A stretch of DNA of 64,000 nucleotides from assembly GCA_922989275.2 (NCBI GenBank), contig OV277866.1, positions 57,155,246-57,219,245 of the forward strand, read 5' to 3'. The position numbers and the translations under genes are program-made. This DNA is from Gari tellinella. Lineage: Eukaryota; Mollusca; Bivalvia; Cardiida; Psammobiidae. Numbering within the stretch: the first letter of the stretch is position 1; each line of letters starts with the position of its first letter. Shown piece after piece: positions 40,448 to 50,492 of the stretch. The notes below the pieces were generated by a model that searched no databases, had not been told where the DNA came from, and saw nothing but the letters and a program-made list of their open reading frames with translations.

Positions 40448-40750
40448 CAGTCGAGCCTCTATATATCGAACTCACCTAAGTCGAGCTTTCATTTATTTCT
40501 ACAGTTGACCTTTAACAATTCGAGCTCGAGTAGGCCAAACATATCACTCGTTGAAAGAAGTTAAAAGGCGTGCTTTAACTTTGAAATATTGGAATGTTTG
40601 AGTAAGCCAAGCATACATGTATCCGTCGTTGAAAGAAGTTGAAAGGCGTGTTTTAACTTTGAAGTATGGGAATGTTCGAGTAATTCATGCATATCCCTCG
40701 TTTAAAGAAGTTGAAAAGCGTACCTTAACTTTGAAATATGGGAATGTTCG
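40448..40750 (+). mobile_element. Tigger-like left end with three tandem units
   Basis: CAGTCGAGCCTCTATATATC end, then units of 72, 78 and about 73 bp starting GAGTA at 40528, 40600 and 40678, each with CGTTGAAAGAAGTTGAAAGG (or close) and TTTAACTTTGAAATATGG. The 6-bp difference of unit 2 is a CATGTA (GCATACATGTATCC). Confidence 0.65.
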
Positions 40751-40752
40751 AT

Positions 40753-40933
40753 TTAACCCTTAAGGCCGCAGTCACATACATGTAAATACGGTTTACAAAC
40801 AGTTTGGATCCACACTGTTTGATACTCGTATCCATATGTCTTAAGTCATACCATACAACAATGAATCTTACTTCGAAACGATTTTGCAGCCAACAATTTT
40901 GAAGCAGACGACAATAAAGCAGTGAAGGGGTAA
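40753..40933 (+). mobile_element. TT-2 MITE with hairpin deleted
   Basis: TTAACCCTTAAGGCCGC to AGTGAAGGGGTAA. CAAACAGTTTGGATCC is joined directly to ACACTGTTTGATAC. Confidence 0.72.
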
Positions 40934-41074
40934 AAAACTAACGAATAAATTTGGCTCCGAAAGGGTTACGCAGTTTGGATTAGAGTTCTTGAGGTTCGGC
41001 TCTTCAACACTGGTTTTATCTACTCCTGCATCTATCCTCTTACATACCAACTTGTCCTATATATAACCAGTAGC

Positions 41075-41329
41075 TAAAATAGAAAATACATCATTATTTC
41101 CCGTTTAAACGAGACTAAACGCAAACGCAATACAGTACATGTACAAGGTCCAAAATGGCTGGTCATTGAAAGTATTGGCGACGTGTTTCTATCTGTGTAG
41201 CAAACAGTTTGGAGCCATATCAGACGCCGGGTTACCCGGCGTCTGATATGTCTCCAGATCGTTTGGATCGTAAATAATCGTTAATAGCCCAAACGCGTTT
41301 ATTGGGGAATAATAACTTCTTCTTCACTG
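41075..41329 (-). mobile_element. TA-1 old copy
   Basis: Left end worn, TAAACGCAAACGC arm. Hairpin GCCATATCAGACGCCGGG...GTCTGATATGTC keeps a paired change on both arms. Right TTTATTGGGGAATAATAAC. Confidence 0.78.
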
Positions 41330-41352
41330 TAGGTTATATATAACCGTACGTA

Positions 41353-41598
41353 CAGTGGAAAACACGTTATTCTTTCCCAATAAACGCGTTTACGCTAAAT
41401 ATATTATTTCCACTGCAAATAGTTAGGAGCCAGATCAGACACCGGGTGACCCGGCGTCTGATCAGGCTCCAAACTGTTTGTCGTCAAGGTTAAACTCAAC
41501 ATTCAGAATTGTCAAAACATTGTCATTTTCTTTATTTATTGCGATGCGGTTGCGTTTAGTTTGCGTTTAAACTGGAAAGAATATAGTTTTCTCCACTG
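41353..41598 (+). mobile_element. TA-1 subtype B, complete
   Basis: 246 bp, TA/TA, CAGTGGAAAACACG to GTTTTCTCCACTG. Stem CACCGGGTGACCCGG. Confidence 0.92.
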
Positions 41599-41703
41599 TA
41601 ACAGGTAGATTACGAGATTTTACAATGACTGACGAACGTTAATGTTTCTCTTTGTTTTATTTGACTAGACACGCTGACTGATATAAATACATGTGTAAGA
41701 TGC

Positions 41704-41815
41704 CTTAACCTTTACAACTTCAACCGAAAATCTGCTCGTATTTGCAGACAGTTTGGATTCCGTTCCGACGCCAAGTAACTCGGCGTCGGTTCAGGATCAA
41801 AACTGTTTGACACTG
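41704..41815 (+). mobile_element. TT-2 MITE, left part
   Basis: TTAACCTTTACAACTTC, TCTGCTCGTATTTGC and hairpin GATTCCGTTCCGACGCCAAG with mirror GTCGGTTCAGGATC. Confidence 0.55.
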
Positions 41816-42002
41816 AGGTTTATGTTTCTGTATTTAAAACAGAAGTAATGTTAATTAAAAAGTGATACATGTAGTTTTGCACATTCCAACATTGATGTAA
41901 ACAGTAAGAAAACATGATGGTTGTTAAATAGTAAATTGGTTTGTCATGACATTATCTTATAGCATTATTCCGATGATAGAGTTTAGGTTGTTGTAGAATG
42001 TA

Positions 42003-42199
42003 CAGTTAAACCCCTCTATTACGTCCACTAAATTACTTTAATTATTAGAGGTTAAGAACAGGTGACTGCTTAAAGCAAGGTGACAGTAAAATAGAAAGCT
42101 CCTGTAGGAGCTTTCTATTTACTGTCACCTTGCTTTAAGCTGTCTTTTATACAACCAATAAACCTTATTTTTACTGGTCGTAATAGACATGGTTAACTG
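42003..42199 (+). mobile_element. TA-2 pogo/Tigger-like MITE
   Basis: 197 bp between TA and TA, CAGTTAAACCCCTCTATTAC and mirror. Hairpin 42059-42143, arms GCTTAAAGCAAGGTGACAGT and GAAAGCTCC-TGTA-GGAGC, nearly perfect. Confidence 0.82.
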
Positions 42200-42257
42200 T
42201 ATGTAGCTGAGAAGACAGCGTTCTGTTTTTCTTTTGTCCTGTCTTATGGTACATGTA

Positions 42258-42496
42258 CAATGGAGAATCTGTTATTCTTTCCCGTTTAAACGCAAACGTA
42301 CGCAAACGCAAAGCACTAAAAGGTGGAAAAGAACTTTTGGATCTGTTAATTCTTGTTTATCTTGGTGGCAAACAGTTTGGAGCCTGATCAGACGCCGGGT
42401 TACCCGGCGTCTGATCTGGCTCCAAACTGTTTGCACTGCAAATAATAGTTTTAGCGTAAACGCGTTTATTGGGAAAGAATAACACATTCTTCACTG
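42258..42496 (-). mobile_element. TA-1 subtype A
   Basis: CAATGGAGAATCTG to ACATTCTTCACTG, TA/TA. Seven bases are missing between AAAGAACTTTTGG and TTAATTC. T/T mismatch. Confidence 0.92.
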
Positions 42497-42600
42497 TATC
42501 ACATGAATTAAAGATGTTTTCTGTATGTTTTGACTTCCAGCCTGCCGCAATTTTGACCGTATGTTAGAAAAGTTCCATTTACCTTGGTTACTGGCAGATA

Positions 42601-42700
42601 CAGTGGAGAAAACGTTTTTTTTCAGTTTCAAATGAAACTAAATGCATTATAATATTAAATGTAAAAAGAAAATAAATGTCAAAGTCCTGTTTCCGACTTG
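42601..42700 (-). mobile_element. TA-1 left-end fragment
   Basis: CAGTGGAGAAAACG then TTTCAAATGAAACTAAATGC and TGTAAAAAGAAAATAAATG; the rest is missing. Confidence 0.6.
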
Positions 42701-43163
42701 AAGGAGACAATGTTGGATTTGTTCAATTTACTCTCTCTTATCTGGAGCCCTGGTGAGCGAACTATTGGACCTACAATGTACATTTTGTATCTGTTTGATA
42801 TTGACAATCCCGTTTTAGAAAGTCTAAATACTGCATTGCATTGCATTAGATTTGATTACATGTACATGTACTTCATTGCAAATGAGAAGTCAGCGCGGTT
42901 AATGAAATATGTTTGCATCATACATGTATATCTAGTTTGACCCTCATCTTTCTTCTGCATCTACTTGAAATAGGTCTTGTTACTCAGTTTACATATATTA
43001 TTGAAAAGATATAGTTCGGTCGCAAAATGTGAGTCAAGTATAAACATATTAGTTTGCCACTATATACATGTATGTGTACAACACTATAGCACAAGTTCAT
43101 AATCAAATTTAACAGAATACAAATATAAGAGCAAACGACTTGTACTCTTTACATGTACATGTA
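42701..43163. other. No recognisable element
   Basis: Several TACATGTA words (42858, 42922, 43066). No core or coding signal. Confidence 0.45.
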
Positions 43164-43393
43164 CAGTGGAGAAAACGGTATTATTTCCCAATAAACGCGT
43201 TTACGCTAAAACTATTATTTCAATTGCAAACAGTTTGGGGTAGCCCGGCGTCTGATCAGGCTCCAAACTGTTTTCCACTCAGATTAAAATAAAAAGTCAA
43301 AATTGTTGAAAAGTTATCTGTTTCTGCATTATAGTGTTTTGAGTTTGCGTTTCATTTGCGTTTAAACGGGAAAGAATAAGGTGTTCTCCACTG
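43164..43393 (+). mobile_element. TA-1 lacking the left hairpin arm
   Basis: CAGTGGAGAAAACG to GTGTTCTCCACTG. GCAAACAGTTTGGGG jumps to TAGCCCGGCGTCTGATCAGG. Confidence 0.87.
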
Positions 43394-43715
43394 TACACTG
43401 TTTGTTAAACTAGAATACTCGTTGCTAGGGTTGAATGTCTTAAATGGATTAACGGTTTCCAATGGATAGTATACTTTTACATGTACATGTAGCATACATT
43501 TACGCATTTATTGTGAAAGATGAAGTTCTCGTGCACTTAAGTGTGATAATAGTGCAGATGCATGTACATGTACATGTAAGTAGATTTGTAGCAAATGTAC
43601 ATTTAATGTGAAAAGATACTACTTGTTCGATTATGTCATTCGGAAAATATGTTACTCTTAAGAAACGTGTTACAGTAATTTACTATGGTACATGTTTCAT
43701 TTTAATGGCGTCGTA
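43394..43715. other. No recognisable element
   Basis: TACATGTA words including TACATGTACATGTAAG at 43564; otherwise featureless. Confidence 0.45.
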
Positions 43716-43956
43716 TAGTGGTGAAGATGCTTTTCTTTCCCGTTTAAATCAACGAAACGCAAACGCAATTAACTAAAATGTAAAAACTTTTAACAGATTG
43801 AAAATTCTCACGAGTTATTTCAATCTGAGTTGTAAACAGTTTGGAGCCTGATCAAACGTCGGGTTACCGGCGTCTGACCTAGCTCTAAACGGTTGAAATG
43901 TAATAATAGTTTAGCTTACACGCGTTTATTGGAAAAGAATAACGTATTCTCCATGG
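43716..43956 (-). mobile_element. TA-1 old copy
   Basis: TAGTGGTGAAGATGC start, CAACGAAACGCAAACGC arm, hairpin CCTGATCAAACGTCGGGTTA CC with mirror, right GTATTCTCCATGG. Confidence 0.8.
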
Positions 43957-44299
43957 TAATAGATTAGCTAATTACATTTACATTAGTATAAAATGTGAAT
44001 TTAATGTTATAATTGATTGCATTTTGCTTATGTCACTCGCAAAAGATGTTGCTGTTAAGAAACGTGTTACATGTACAATAAATTATTATATAACATGTTT
44101 CATTTTTATGGCTTTGTACATGTTTACATGTAATGGGCAAACAACGTAAAATCTAGTTTTAGCTTCCCTAAAAATCGATCTAATTGTCAGCATCATATGT
44201 AAGACAGAGGGCAGCTTAATGCAGATCAAAAGCATTCCAAAATGCTTCTATAGAGGACATAACTCGTGTATTGCATTAAACAGGCACCTACCATTTTAC
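43957..44299. other. No recognisable feature
   Basis: AT-rich; TTAAGAAACGTGTTACA recurs at 43657 and 44055, indicating a diverged duplication of the sequence on either side of the TA-1. Confidence 0.45.
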
Positions 44300-44509
44300 G
44301 ACATTCAACCTTAGAAACGAAATTTCTCGTTTTTTGCCAAGAGTGTACATGTAAAGAGTACACTTGTCCTATGCAAAAGAAGTGTACGCACACCCAGATC
44401 AGAGGTCACCTACACGATATATGGTTAGATCAGCAAAAAGTACATGCAGTCAAAATTTGCACGTAAATGGAAATTTGAATTGTCCATTAATGTTTCAATG
44501 GTGAATGAG
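44300..44509 (+). mobile_element. TT-1 MITE, old
   Basis: GTGTACATGTAAAGAGTACA CTTGTCC, half hairpin ACACCCAGATCAGAGGTCAC and right AATTGTCCATTAATGTTTC with GAGTTAA. Confidence 0.6.
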
Positions 44510-44547
44510 TTAAAGATCCCATCAGAAGACTGAGGCCTCATGGAAGA

Positions 44548-44627
44548 TAGGAGGTACCAAATATGCTCAATCATTATTAAGTCTTTATTTTTCGTTATTA
44601 TTATTATTATTATTATAGCCTTCGTTA
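44548..44627 (+). repeat. Flanking direct repeat, copy 1
   Basis: 80 bp, TAGGAGGTACCAAATATGC ... AGTCTTTATTTTTCG, an (ATT)n tract, ending CCTTCGTTA. Confidence 0.85.
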
Positions 44628-44835
44628 CAGTGGAGAAAACGTTAGTCTTTCCCGTTTAAACGCAAATGCATTGCAATAAAACATAGAAAAGGTAATTTCC
44701 GTCAATTCTGACTATTTTATTTTAATCTGAGTGGCAAACAGTTTGGAGTCTGATCAGACGCCGAGTTACCCGGTGTCTGATCTGGCTCCAAATTGTTTGC
44801 AAAGGGAAATATTAGTTTAAGCGTTTCCCCCACTG
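44628..44835 (-). mobile_element. TA-1 between long direct repeats
   Basis: CAGTGGAGAAAACG to CCCCCACTG. About 38 bp lost from the right arm (AGTTTAAGCG-TTTCCCCC). Hairpin with paired GAG/GGTG changes. Confidence 0.88.
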
Positions 44836-44917
44836 TAGGAGGTACACATGAACCAAATATGCTCCCTCATTATATTCTAAGTCTTTATTTTAGTTAGTAT
44901 TATTATAGCCTACGTTA
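44836..44917 (+). repeat. Flanking direct repeat, copy 2
   Basis: 82 bp, TAGGAGGTACACATGAACCA to CCTACGTTA, same order of motifs as 44548-44627 with a few indels. Confidence 0.85.
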
Positions 44918-44954
44918 TAATGTACACGTAAGTTATACAGTTGCCGATACATGC

Positions 44955-45076
44955 ATTTTCCTCATATTTTTCGCACTGCGTCTTCGTACAGTTTCGTTAA
45001 ACGGGAAAAGACCACAGTGGAGAAAGCGTTATTCTTTCCCAATAAACGCGTTAACGCTAATACTATTATTACATAT
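44955..45076 (+). mobile_element. Two TA-1 fragments
   Basis: A right arm (TGCGTCTTCGTACAGTTTCG TTAAACGGG) followed at 45015 by a left end CAGTGGAGAAAGCG with CAATAAACGCGTTAACGC, truncated at about 45076. Confidence 0.6.
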
Positions 45077-45466
45077 TTACAATCGCCCCATTCAATTCCA
45101 TTGACAAAAAGTGTGTTCATTTCATATAAACACCAATTTTCGAGAGGGCGGGACTTGTGGAAAAGTTTCGAAGGGGAGGCGGGGCATATGCAGTTTTCAT
45201 TCGCGAATTAATATTTGGAACTTGGGGCAGCAAACATTTTTGCGGATTTTTTCAAAATTTGTTCTCAACCGATCTATGCCTTCCTACTAGTGGAAACCAT
45301 GATTCCCGCCCGACTAATATTCTTCTTTATAAATGAGATAAATTGCAAGAAAATTGACATAAGAATCTACCTTATAAACAGCGGCCTATATCTGCGTTTC
45401 TTTATGACAATAAAACCCCGATATATTTATCCTACTTTAAAATTACGTCACTTCTAATGACGTCAT
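45077..45466. other. Low-repeat stretch, no gene supported
   Basis: Less AT-rich than surroundings, with GAGAGGGCGGGACTTG and GGGGAGGCGGGGC. May be the left part of the element(s) at 45467-46092; no matching end seen. Confidence 0.4.
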
Positions 45467-45838
45467 AAATCGGCATTTTTCGCGCCAAACTGTCAAGTTG
45501 TTGACAATGGAACTTATGTTTTCTGCTTTCGAATGTACACAGATTTAGTAAATCGGTCATGGCTGTTCCTTATAGGTTACACATTATTCGTGTTATCGAC
45601 CTCTAATATGGATTAAACATACATGCGTACTGACAAAATGTTCATTTAATGTTAGAAATTACAGCAAATATATTGTAAATATAAGAAATGAACTGATTTT
45701 TTCGGCGTTCAAGCGAACTGAACGACAGAAAATTATCGGCAAATTTACCATGAATCGCTAGCGCGATTCATGGTATTTGCCGAAATTTTCTGTCGTTCAT
45801 TTGGCTTGAACGCCGAAAAAATCAGTTCATTTCTTAAA
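45467..45838 (+). repeat. Palindrome-bearing repeat, copy 1
   Basis: Shared with 46640-47001 from AAATCGGCATTT onward. Contains an inverted repeat 45683-45835, arms of about 75 bp (AAATGAACTGATTTTTTCGG, TTCAAGCGAACTGAACGACA, AATTATCGGCAAATTTACCA), centre CGCTAGCG. Confidence 0.88.
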
Positions 45839-45901
45839 TATATAGGCGGGTGGTCAATGCTTGTTCTAATTGATTGGTTACAGGCGGGTGATCAGTGCCT
45901 G

Positions 45902-46092
45902 TCGATAAGATCCCAAATCTCCGTTAAACGGATAACTGAAGCACCAATCGCAACATCTCTGGTATAATCGTTTATTAACGCGTTTAAACGGGTTAAGATC
46001 GTTAGGCGTTAACCGTTCGTTAAGCGTTCGTTAACCGTTCACTATGCGTTTCTTACGCATAGATTAACGCGTAAATGGGTAGGAATATCTTA
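45902..46092 (+). repeat. CGTT-rich subterminal repeat, copy 1
   Basis: Same as 50828-51014: CACCAATCGCAACATCTCTG, ACGCGTTTAAACG, CGTTCGTTAAGCGTTCGTTA, CACTATGCGTTTCTTACGCA, ending AAATGGGTAGGAATA. Confidence 0.8.
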
Positions 46093-46204
46093 ATGGTTAT
46101 CATACTGAACTGTTGTTCGCTACAAATATAACGTCTATGGAAAAATACTCATAACCATATTTTTAGATTTTGTTTTTTTAATCTTAAGAAAAGCTGAATA
46201 TGAT

Positions 46205-46265
46205 TGACAATCAGTTTGGAATCAGATCGGATTCCTAGTACAATGTAAGCTGTTTGCAACTGTTA
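46205..46265 (+). repeat. TT-2 hairpin relic
   Basis: GACAATCAGTTTGGAATCAG ATCGGATTCC, then AAGCTGTTTGCAACTG. Confidence 0.45.
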
Positions 46266-46639
46266 GACAAATCGCGCTTACCATGGCAAGAGTTAGACCA
46301 CTTGTGTGTTATACATATTGACATAGTTTCTACAAAAACACACAACCTGTCATAACAAGAAACGATATATGACAAATGCGATACTTCTAATAGGCTCCGT
46401 GTAATCACTTGACTGATATCTTACGCCCAAATTCTTGGATCATACCAGTTGGGGAATACAGAAAAAAATCTCTGTTATAACCGCTTAGTCACTTATATTT
46501 AATTATATTAATTATTTGGTGTTTAAGGCAGGTGGTTCCTCGAAGCTGAAAGCTGAACTCCAGATAAAGTTAAACTGAAATCCGGGATTATCCCCAGTAG
46601 GAGCTGTATGTTTTAGTTTCATCTTGTTTCAATGTGGTC
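46266..46639. other. No recognisable feature
   Basis: AT-rich; a TA-2-like CTCCAGATAAAGTTAAACTG near 46559 and ATGTTTTAGTTTCATC near 46608 may be an eroded hairpin. Confidence 0.4.
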
Positions 46640-47001
46640 AAATCGGCATTTCGCGCCAAACTGTCAAAATTGTTGATCTTAGAATGTAAACGATGGAACT
46701 TATTGTTTTGCTTTCGAATGTACGCAGCTTCAGTAATTCGGTCATGGCTGTTCCTGATAGGGTACACATTATTCGTTTTTTCAACCTCTGATATGGATTA
46801 AACATACATGTACTTACAAATTGCTAATCTATTATTAGAAATTACAGCAAATACCTTGTAATTATAAGAAATGAACATATTTTTACAACGTTCAAGCGAA
46901 ATGAACGACAGAAAGTTATCGGAAATTTCATGGTAAATTTCCGATAACTTTCTGTCGTACATTTCGCTTGAACGCCGCAAAAAAGAAATTCATTTCTTAA
47001 A
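46640..47001 (+). repeat. Palindrome-bearing repeat, copy 2
   Basis: Inverted repeat 46866-46999, arms of about 65 bp (GTTCAAGCGAAATGAACGAC, AGAAAGTTATCGGAAATTT), centre CATGGT. Flanks match copy 1; the centres differ. Confidence 0.88.
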
Positions 47002-48007
47002 TGTAGCCCTTCGTATTGAAGGTCGTAATAGGTGGGGGTTACAGTGCGTTTTTACAATGTATGAAACTTGCGCTACATGTACGTATTTTCAAGACTAGGC
47101 AACTTTGGAAAGATTAATGCCTAATGTCAAGCAAGTAACGCTGTCTGATCTAGACCCAAATCGTTTGAAAGTGTTACATTTGAACATATTTTTTTAATTT
47201 AATTCGTACAATGGTGACGCCATTGCCTCATTTCTAAAGTTTCTCTGGCCTGCCAGTTAATATTGTATCGGTGTCTTTTCTGCGGCCAAATTATCCCACT
47301 TGTCTGTGGCATGTCTTTGAAATGAGATGTGTGTTTTGGAACATTTATTTATACGCCTTTGATGTTTTAACGCTCATTAACACCCAGCTGTATTCCTCAC
47401 CAGAATAACACCCCCGATTTAGATACACCAAACTAATTTTCTTTAGCCCTTTACAAGATGATAGCGATTTTACTACACTATATTGCGGCACATTGCGACG
47501 TCTGATCATGATCTAAACTGTCTGATCCACGTGTTTAGGTTTCTTAATAAAATGGCATTAAAATTAAATTTCAAAAATGATTGCAGACGACAACTGTGAG
47601 TGTAACGTCAATTAACATTGTATATAACAGGCGAAAGTTGAATCTTTTTGTAGCTGTTTTATCGTCTGCTTAAAAGTTGCAGGTATATGTTTAAAATTCA
47701 TTTTGTTTTTTAAATGTTTTGCTGAAGAACAATGTTTACGAGTGAAACAGTTTGCGTCATTTGGATCTTGATCCAAACTGGTTGCAGATATCCCAGGGAA
47801 CGACATCGGCAGTTAGGGAGTTACATGTACATGTAACCATATTCACTCTAAAATACAGTCTGCTCGTATAGTGTCGTCTGGGAACTAATTGATTTCACAT
47901 TAAATTAAATTCGCAATTGAGGACATGTCGATGTTTTTCAACCAGTTTGAGACCTGATAAGTTTGTAAATTAATGCAAACCCAGCTTAGCAGTATGGAGG
48001 TTAACCA
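47002..48007. other. Low-information kilobase with hairpin fragments
   Basis: Half stems of TT-2 type at about 47132-47165 (CTGTCTGATCTAGACCC), 47488-47522 (GACGTCTGATCATGATC) and 47752-47786 (ATTTGGATCTTGATCCAAAC). GATTGCAGACGACAACTG at 47580 is the TT-2 subterminal motif. No ends. Confidence 0.45.
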
Positions 48008-48175
48008 TTAAACCCTTTACCTCATACCCCGTTTCTAGTATTAGCTAATAGACATGTACATGTAGATGACTACGTAGAGGCGCATTCTGCTTTACCTTCA
48101 GCTTACTTTAAGGTAGCATCTGCTAGATAGAATATATAGAATATTTCTTATGATATATATTAATAAACTTATCAA
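48008..48175 (+). mobile_element. TT-5 element, left part
   Basis: TTAAACCCTTTACCTC, CCGTTTCTAGTATTAGC, AGGCGCATTCTGCTTTACC, TTAAGGTAGCATCTGCTAG; right end not found. Confidence 0.6.
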
Positions 48176-48480
48176 TTGGAAACTTTATTTTCCTCAGTGG
48201 AGGAATTAATTAAAAATCTGAAATGCGTATCTATGAAGCAATTGGTTAGCTTTGATTACTTGGAGATTTTCCCAGGAACTTTTATTTTTATGTTTTGCTT
48301 TCTAAACAAGATTTCCTGCATTCAAACTGAGTGTAAATTGAACCATTTGCCGATTTCGATTCTATTGACACCTGGCCTATTACTTGCATCTTTATACTGA
48401 CAGAATTCCAAGTTTACAACCCAATGTTTGTGTGTGTTCTACTTTTAGATTTTATGGACATTGACCCTAAATATTGATAC
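48176..48480. other. No recognisable feature
   Basis: A 75-codon frame crosses here with no domain I recognise; probably TT-5 interior. Confidence 0.4.
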
Positions 48481-48486
48481 GAGTTT

Positions 48487-48570
48487 CAAAAAGCGTGGAT
48501 CCTTATCAGACGCCGAGTTACTCGGCGTCTGATACATGTACATGTATGGTTTCAAGCTGTCGGCAAATGT
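48487..48570 (+). mobile_element. TT-2 hairpin with doubled TACATGTA
   Basis: GTGGATCCTTATCAGACGCC, GAGTTACTC, GGCGTCTGA then TACATGTACATGTA then TGGTTTCAAGCTG. Taking out 12 bases restores a normal right arm. Confidence 0.7.
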
Positions 48571-48839
48571 CAGTTCATCAGAGGCAAGGAAGAGGAGATA
48601 TTAATGAACGAACAGGTGTTGATCAAAGTTAATATATTGATTTCATCAGAAAGTAAATTAGCAAAAACTGTAGACCAAGAAAAAACGCACCGAACACACA
48701 CACGCATGTCTAAGTAAATTGCTGATATATTATACTACATATTTGTATTTAATAAATATAACTTAGTTGCAACGAATAAACGACTTGGCTGGGCAAAGTA
48801 AGGTGGCGTTATTTTGTCTCAGACTACAATAACTACAAT
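48571..48839. other. No recognisable feature
   Basis: AT-rich spacer. Confidence 0.45.
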
Positions 48840-48900
48840 AGTGTTTAAAATTCATATAGTTTTCTACATTTTAGTACATTGCGTTTCCGTTCCGTTAAGC
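48840..48900 (+). mobile_element. TA-1 right-arm fragment
   Basis: TTTTCTACATTTTAGTAC, ATTGCGTTTCCGTTCCGTTA. Confidence 0.5.
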
Positions 48901-49079
48901 CTTTTTTCCAATGCCACAAATGCAAAATATTCATATAATAATAATAATACTATATAAAAGCAGCTAACAGGTTAAAGGAAGATGGCAGTAAGACCGAATG
49001 CTCATTAACAAGAGAACTTTCTGATTTACTTTTATTTTGATTGAAGCAGCCTATATTCAATATAAGAAAAAGGTTATGG

Positions 49080-49310
49080 GGTAGTGGGTTAAACTTAAAC
49101 GAAACGCATTCATATAGTACTAAAACGTAGAAAATGTCCGTTTTTAGAAATTTCTTATCACTCATGAAAATTTGAGTCGCAAACGGTTTAGAGCCTGATC
49201 AGACGCCGGATTGGAGCCTGTTATGGCTCCAAACTGTTTGCATACTAGGAACTATTATTTTAGCATAAATATATTCAATTGGAAACGATATATAAAGTAT
49301 TCTCCACTTT
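49080..49310 (-). mobile_element. TA-1 old copy
   Basis: TTAAACTTAAACGAAACGC arm; hairpin CCTGATCAGACGCCGGATTG with a rebuilt right arm (GAGCCTGTTATGGCTCC); right GTATTCTCCACTT. Confidence 0.68.
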
Positions 49311-49329
49311 AACAGTTTACATGTAATGT

Positions 49330-49388
49330 AAGATGCAAGTAAGGCAGACAACTCCTACATGTACATGTATGCTTTACTTAGATCTTAC
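49330..49388. repeat. TA-2-type hairpin
   Basis: GTAAGATGCAAGTAAGGCAG / TGCTTTACTTAGATCTTAC around ACTCCTACATGTACATG. Confidence 0.5.
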
Positions 49389-49537
49389 TGGAATCAATCA
49401 TTTGTATTGCACGCCATGAATGCATATTCAATTGTGGTTTCTGTATGGAAGAGTAATGCATCCGTATCGCTCAGAAAATGGGGCAATAAACTTGCAAAAT
49501 GTATTCTTACACCATAATTTGAATATTAGTCTTACAT

Positions 49538-50090
49538 TGTAGAAGACGGGGTTTTTGTGTTTCCAGGCTTACAGTATATTTTTAAAAACAAAAATATATT
49601 ATATACATATACATGTATCAGTGAAACCCCTCTAAACCGGACATGTGTGGGGATAACAAAAATGTCCGTTTTAAAGGGGTTTGCGGTTTAGATGGGTTTT
49701 GACTTGTATCTAGTATGGAAGATATAGCTGACCACTTAAAGCTATCATCTGCTAGAATGTACAAACTATTTTTTTCAGTGTAAGCATAAACCAAGGACGT
49801 AAAAAAGCGTATTTATGGTGTAATGGGTTAAAATAAAGAAGGTTTGGAACGGGGACCAAAGCTTTTGTCTGGTTTAGAGAGAATTCCTGTATTTAGAGGT
49901 TCCGGTTTAGAGGGGTTTCACAGTATATAAATTAATCTTATTACTTATCTTACTCTGAGTGGCAAACATTTTGAATCATTATCAGATGCTGGTTTACCAG
50001 GCGTCCGATTTGGCTCCAAACTGCTTGCAATGGAGATAAGTGTTTAAGTATAAACGCGTGTATTGGCAAAGAATAACGTCTTCTCCACTG
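49538..50090 (-). mobile_element. TA-1 old copy split by a Tigger-like composite
   Basis: Left end CATTGTAGAAGACGGGG (49538-49617) and, after 49925, CTGAGTGGCAAACATTTTG, a worn hairpin and GTCTTCTCCACTG. Confidence 0.65.
49619..49923 (+). mobile_element. Tigger-like element containing a TT-5 piece
   Basis: Ends CAGTGAAACCCCTCTAAACC and GGTTTAGAGGGGTTTCACAG. Inside, CTAGTATGGAAGATATAGC, TATCATCTGCTAGAATG and GTAATGGGTTAA are TT-5. The same junction order recurs at 34.5-34.7 kb. Confidence 0.7.
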
Positions 50091-50280
50091 TACGTTTAAA
50101 TATTGGCCTTAACACAGTTCCCACTGACTGTACATCATTTGTAAACGCCAAGGCAACAGACTCACCTGTCTGTATATCATGATATTAATGTAATAATTAG
50201 CCAAAACAATTGGTAAAAAATCTGTCAGACACACTAACGGCTATCTGTAGTGCGATTGAAAGACAGTCCGTCTTCGTTAA

Positions 50281-50462
50281 CAGTTGCGAAGTCGTTGTTC
50301 TTTCACAATAAACGCGTTTATTTTAACTATTTCCTCTGTGCAAACAGATAAGAGCCAGATCAGACGCCGGGTAACGCGGCTTCTTGTCAGGGTTCAAACT
50401 TTTGCCACTCAGATAAACATGAATTGTCAGAATTGGCGAAAAACTGTCATCTTTTCTACATT
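50281..50462 (+). mobile_element. TA-1 truncated on the right
   Basis: CAGTTGCGAAGTCG, CAATAAACGCGTTTATTT, hairpin GCCAGATCAGACGCCGGGTA ACGCGG, stops at TCTTTTCTACATTG. Confidence 0.72.
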
Positions 50463-50492
50463 GACTAGACACGCTGGCTGATAAACAGTAAT

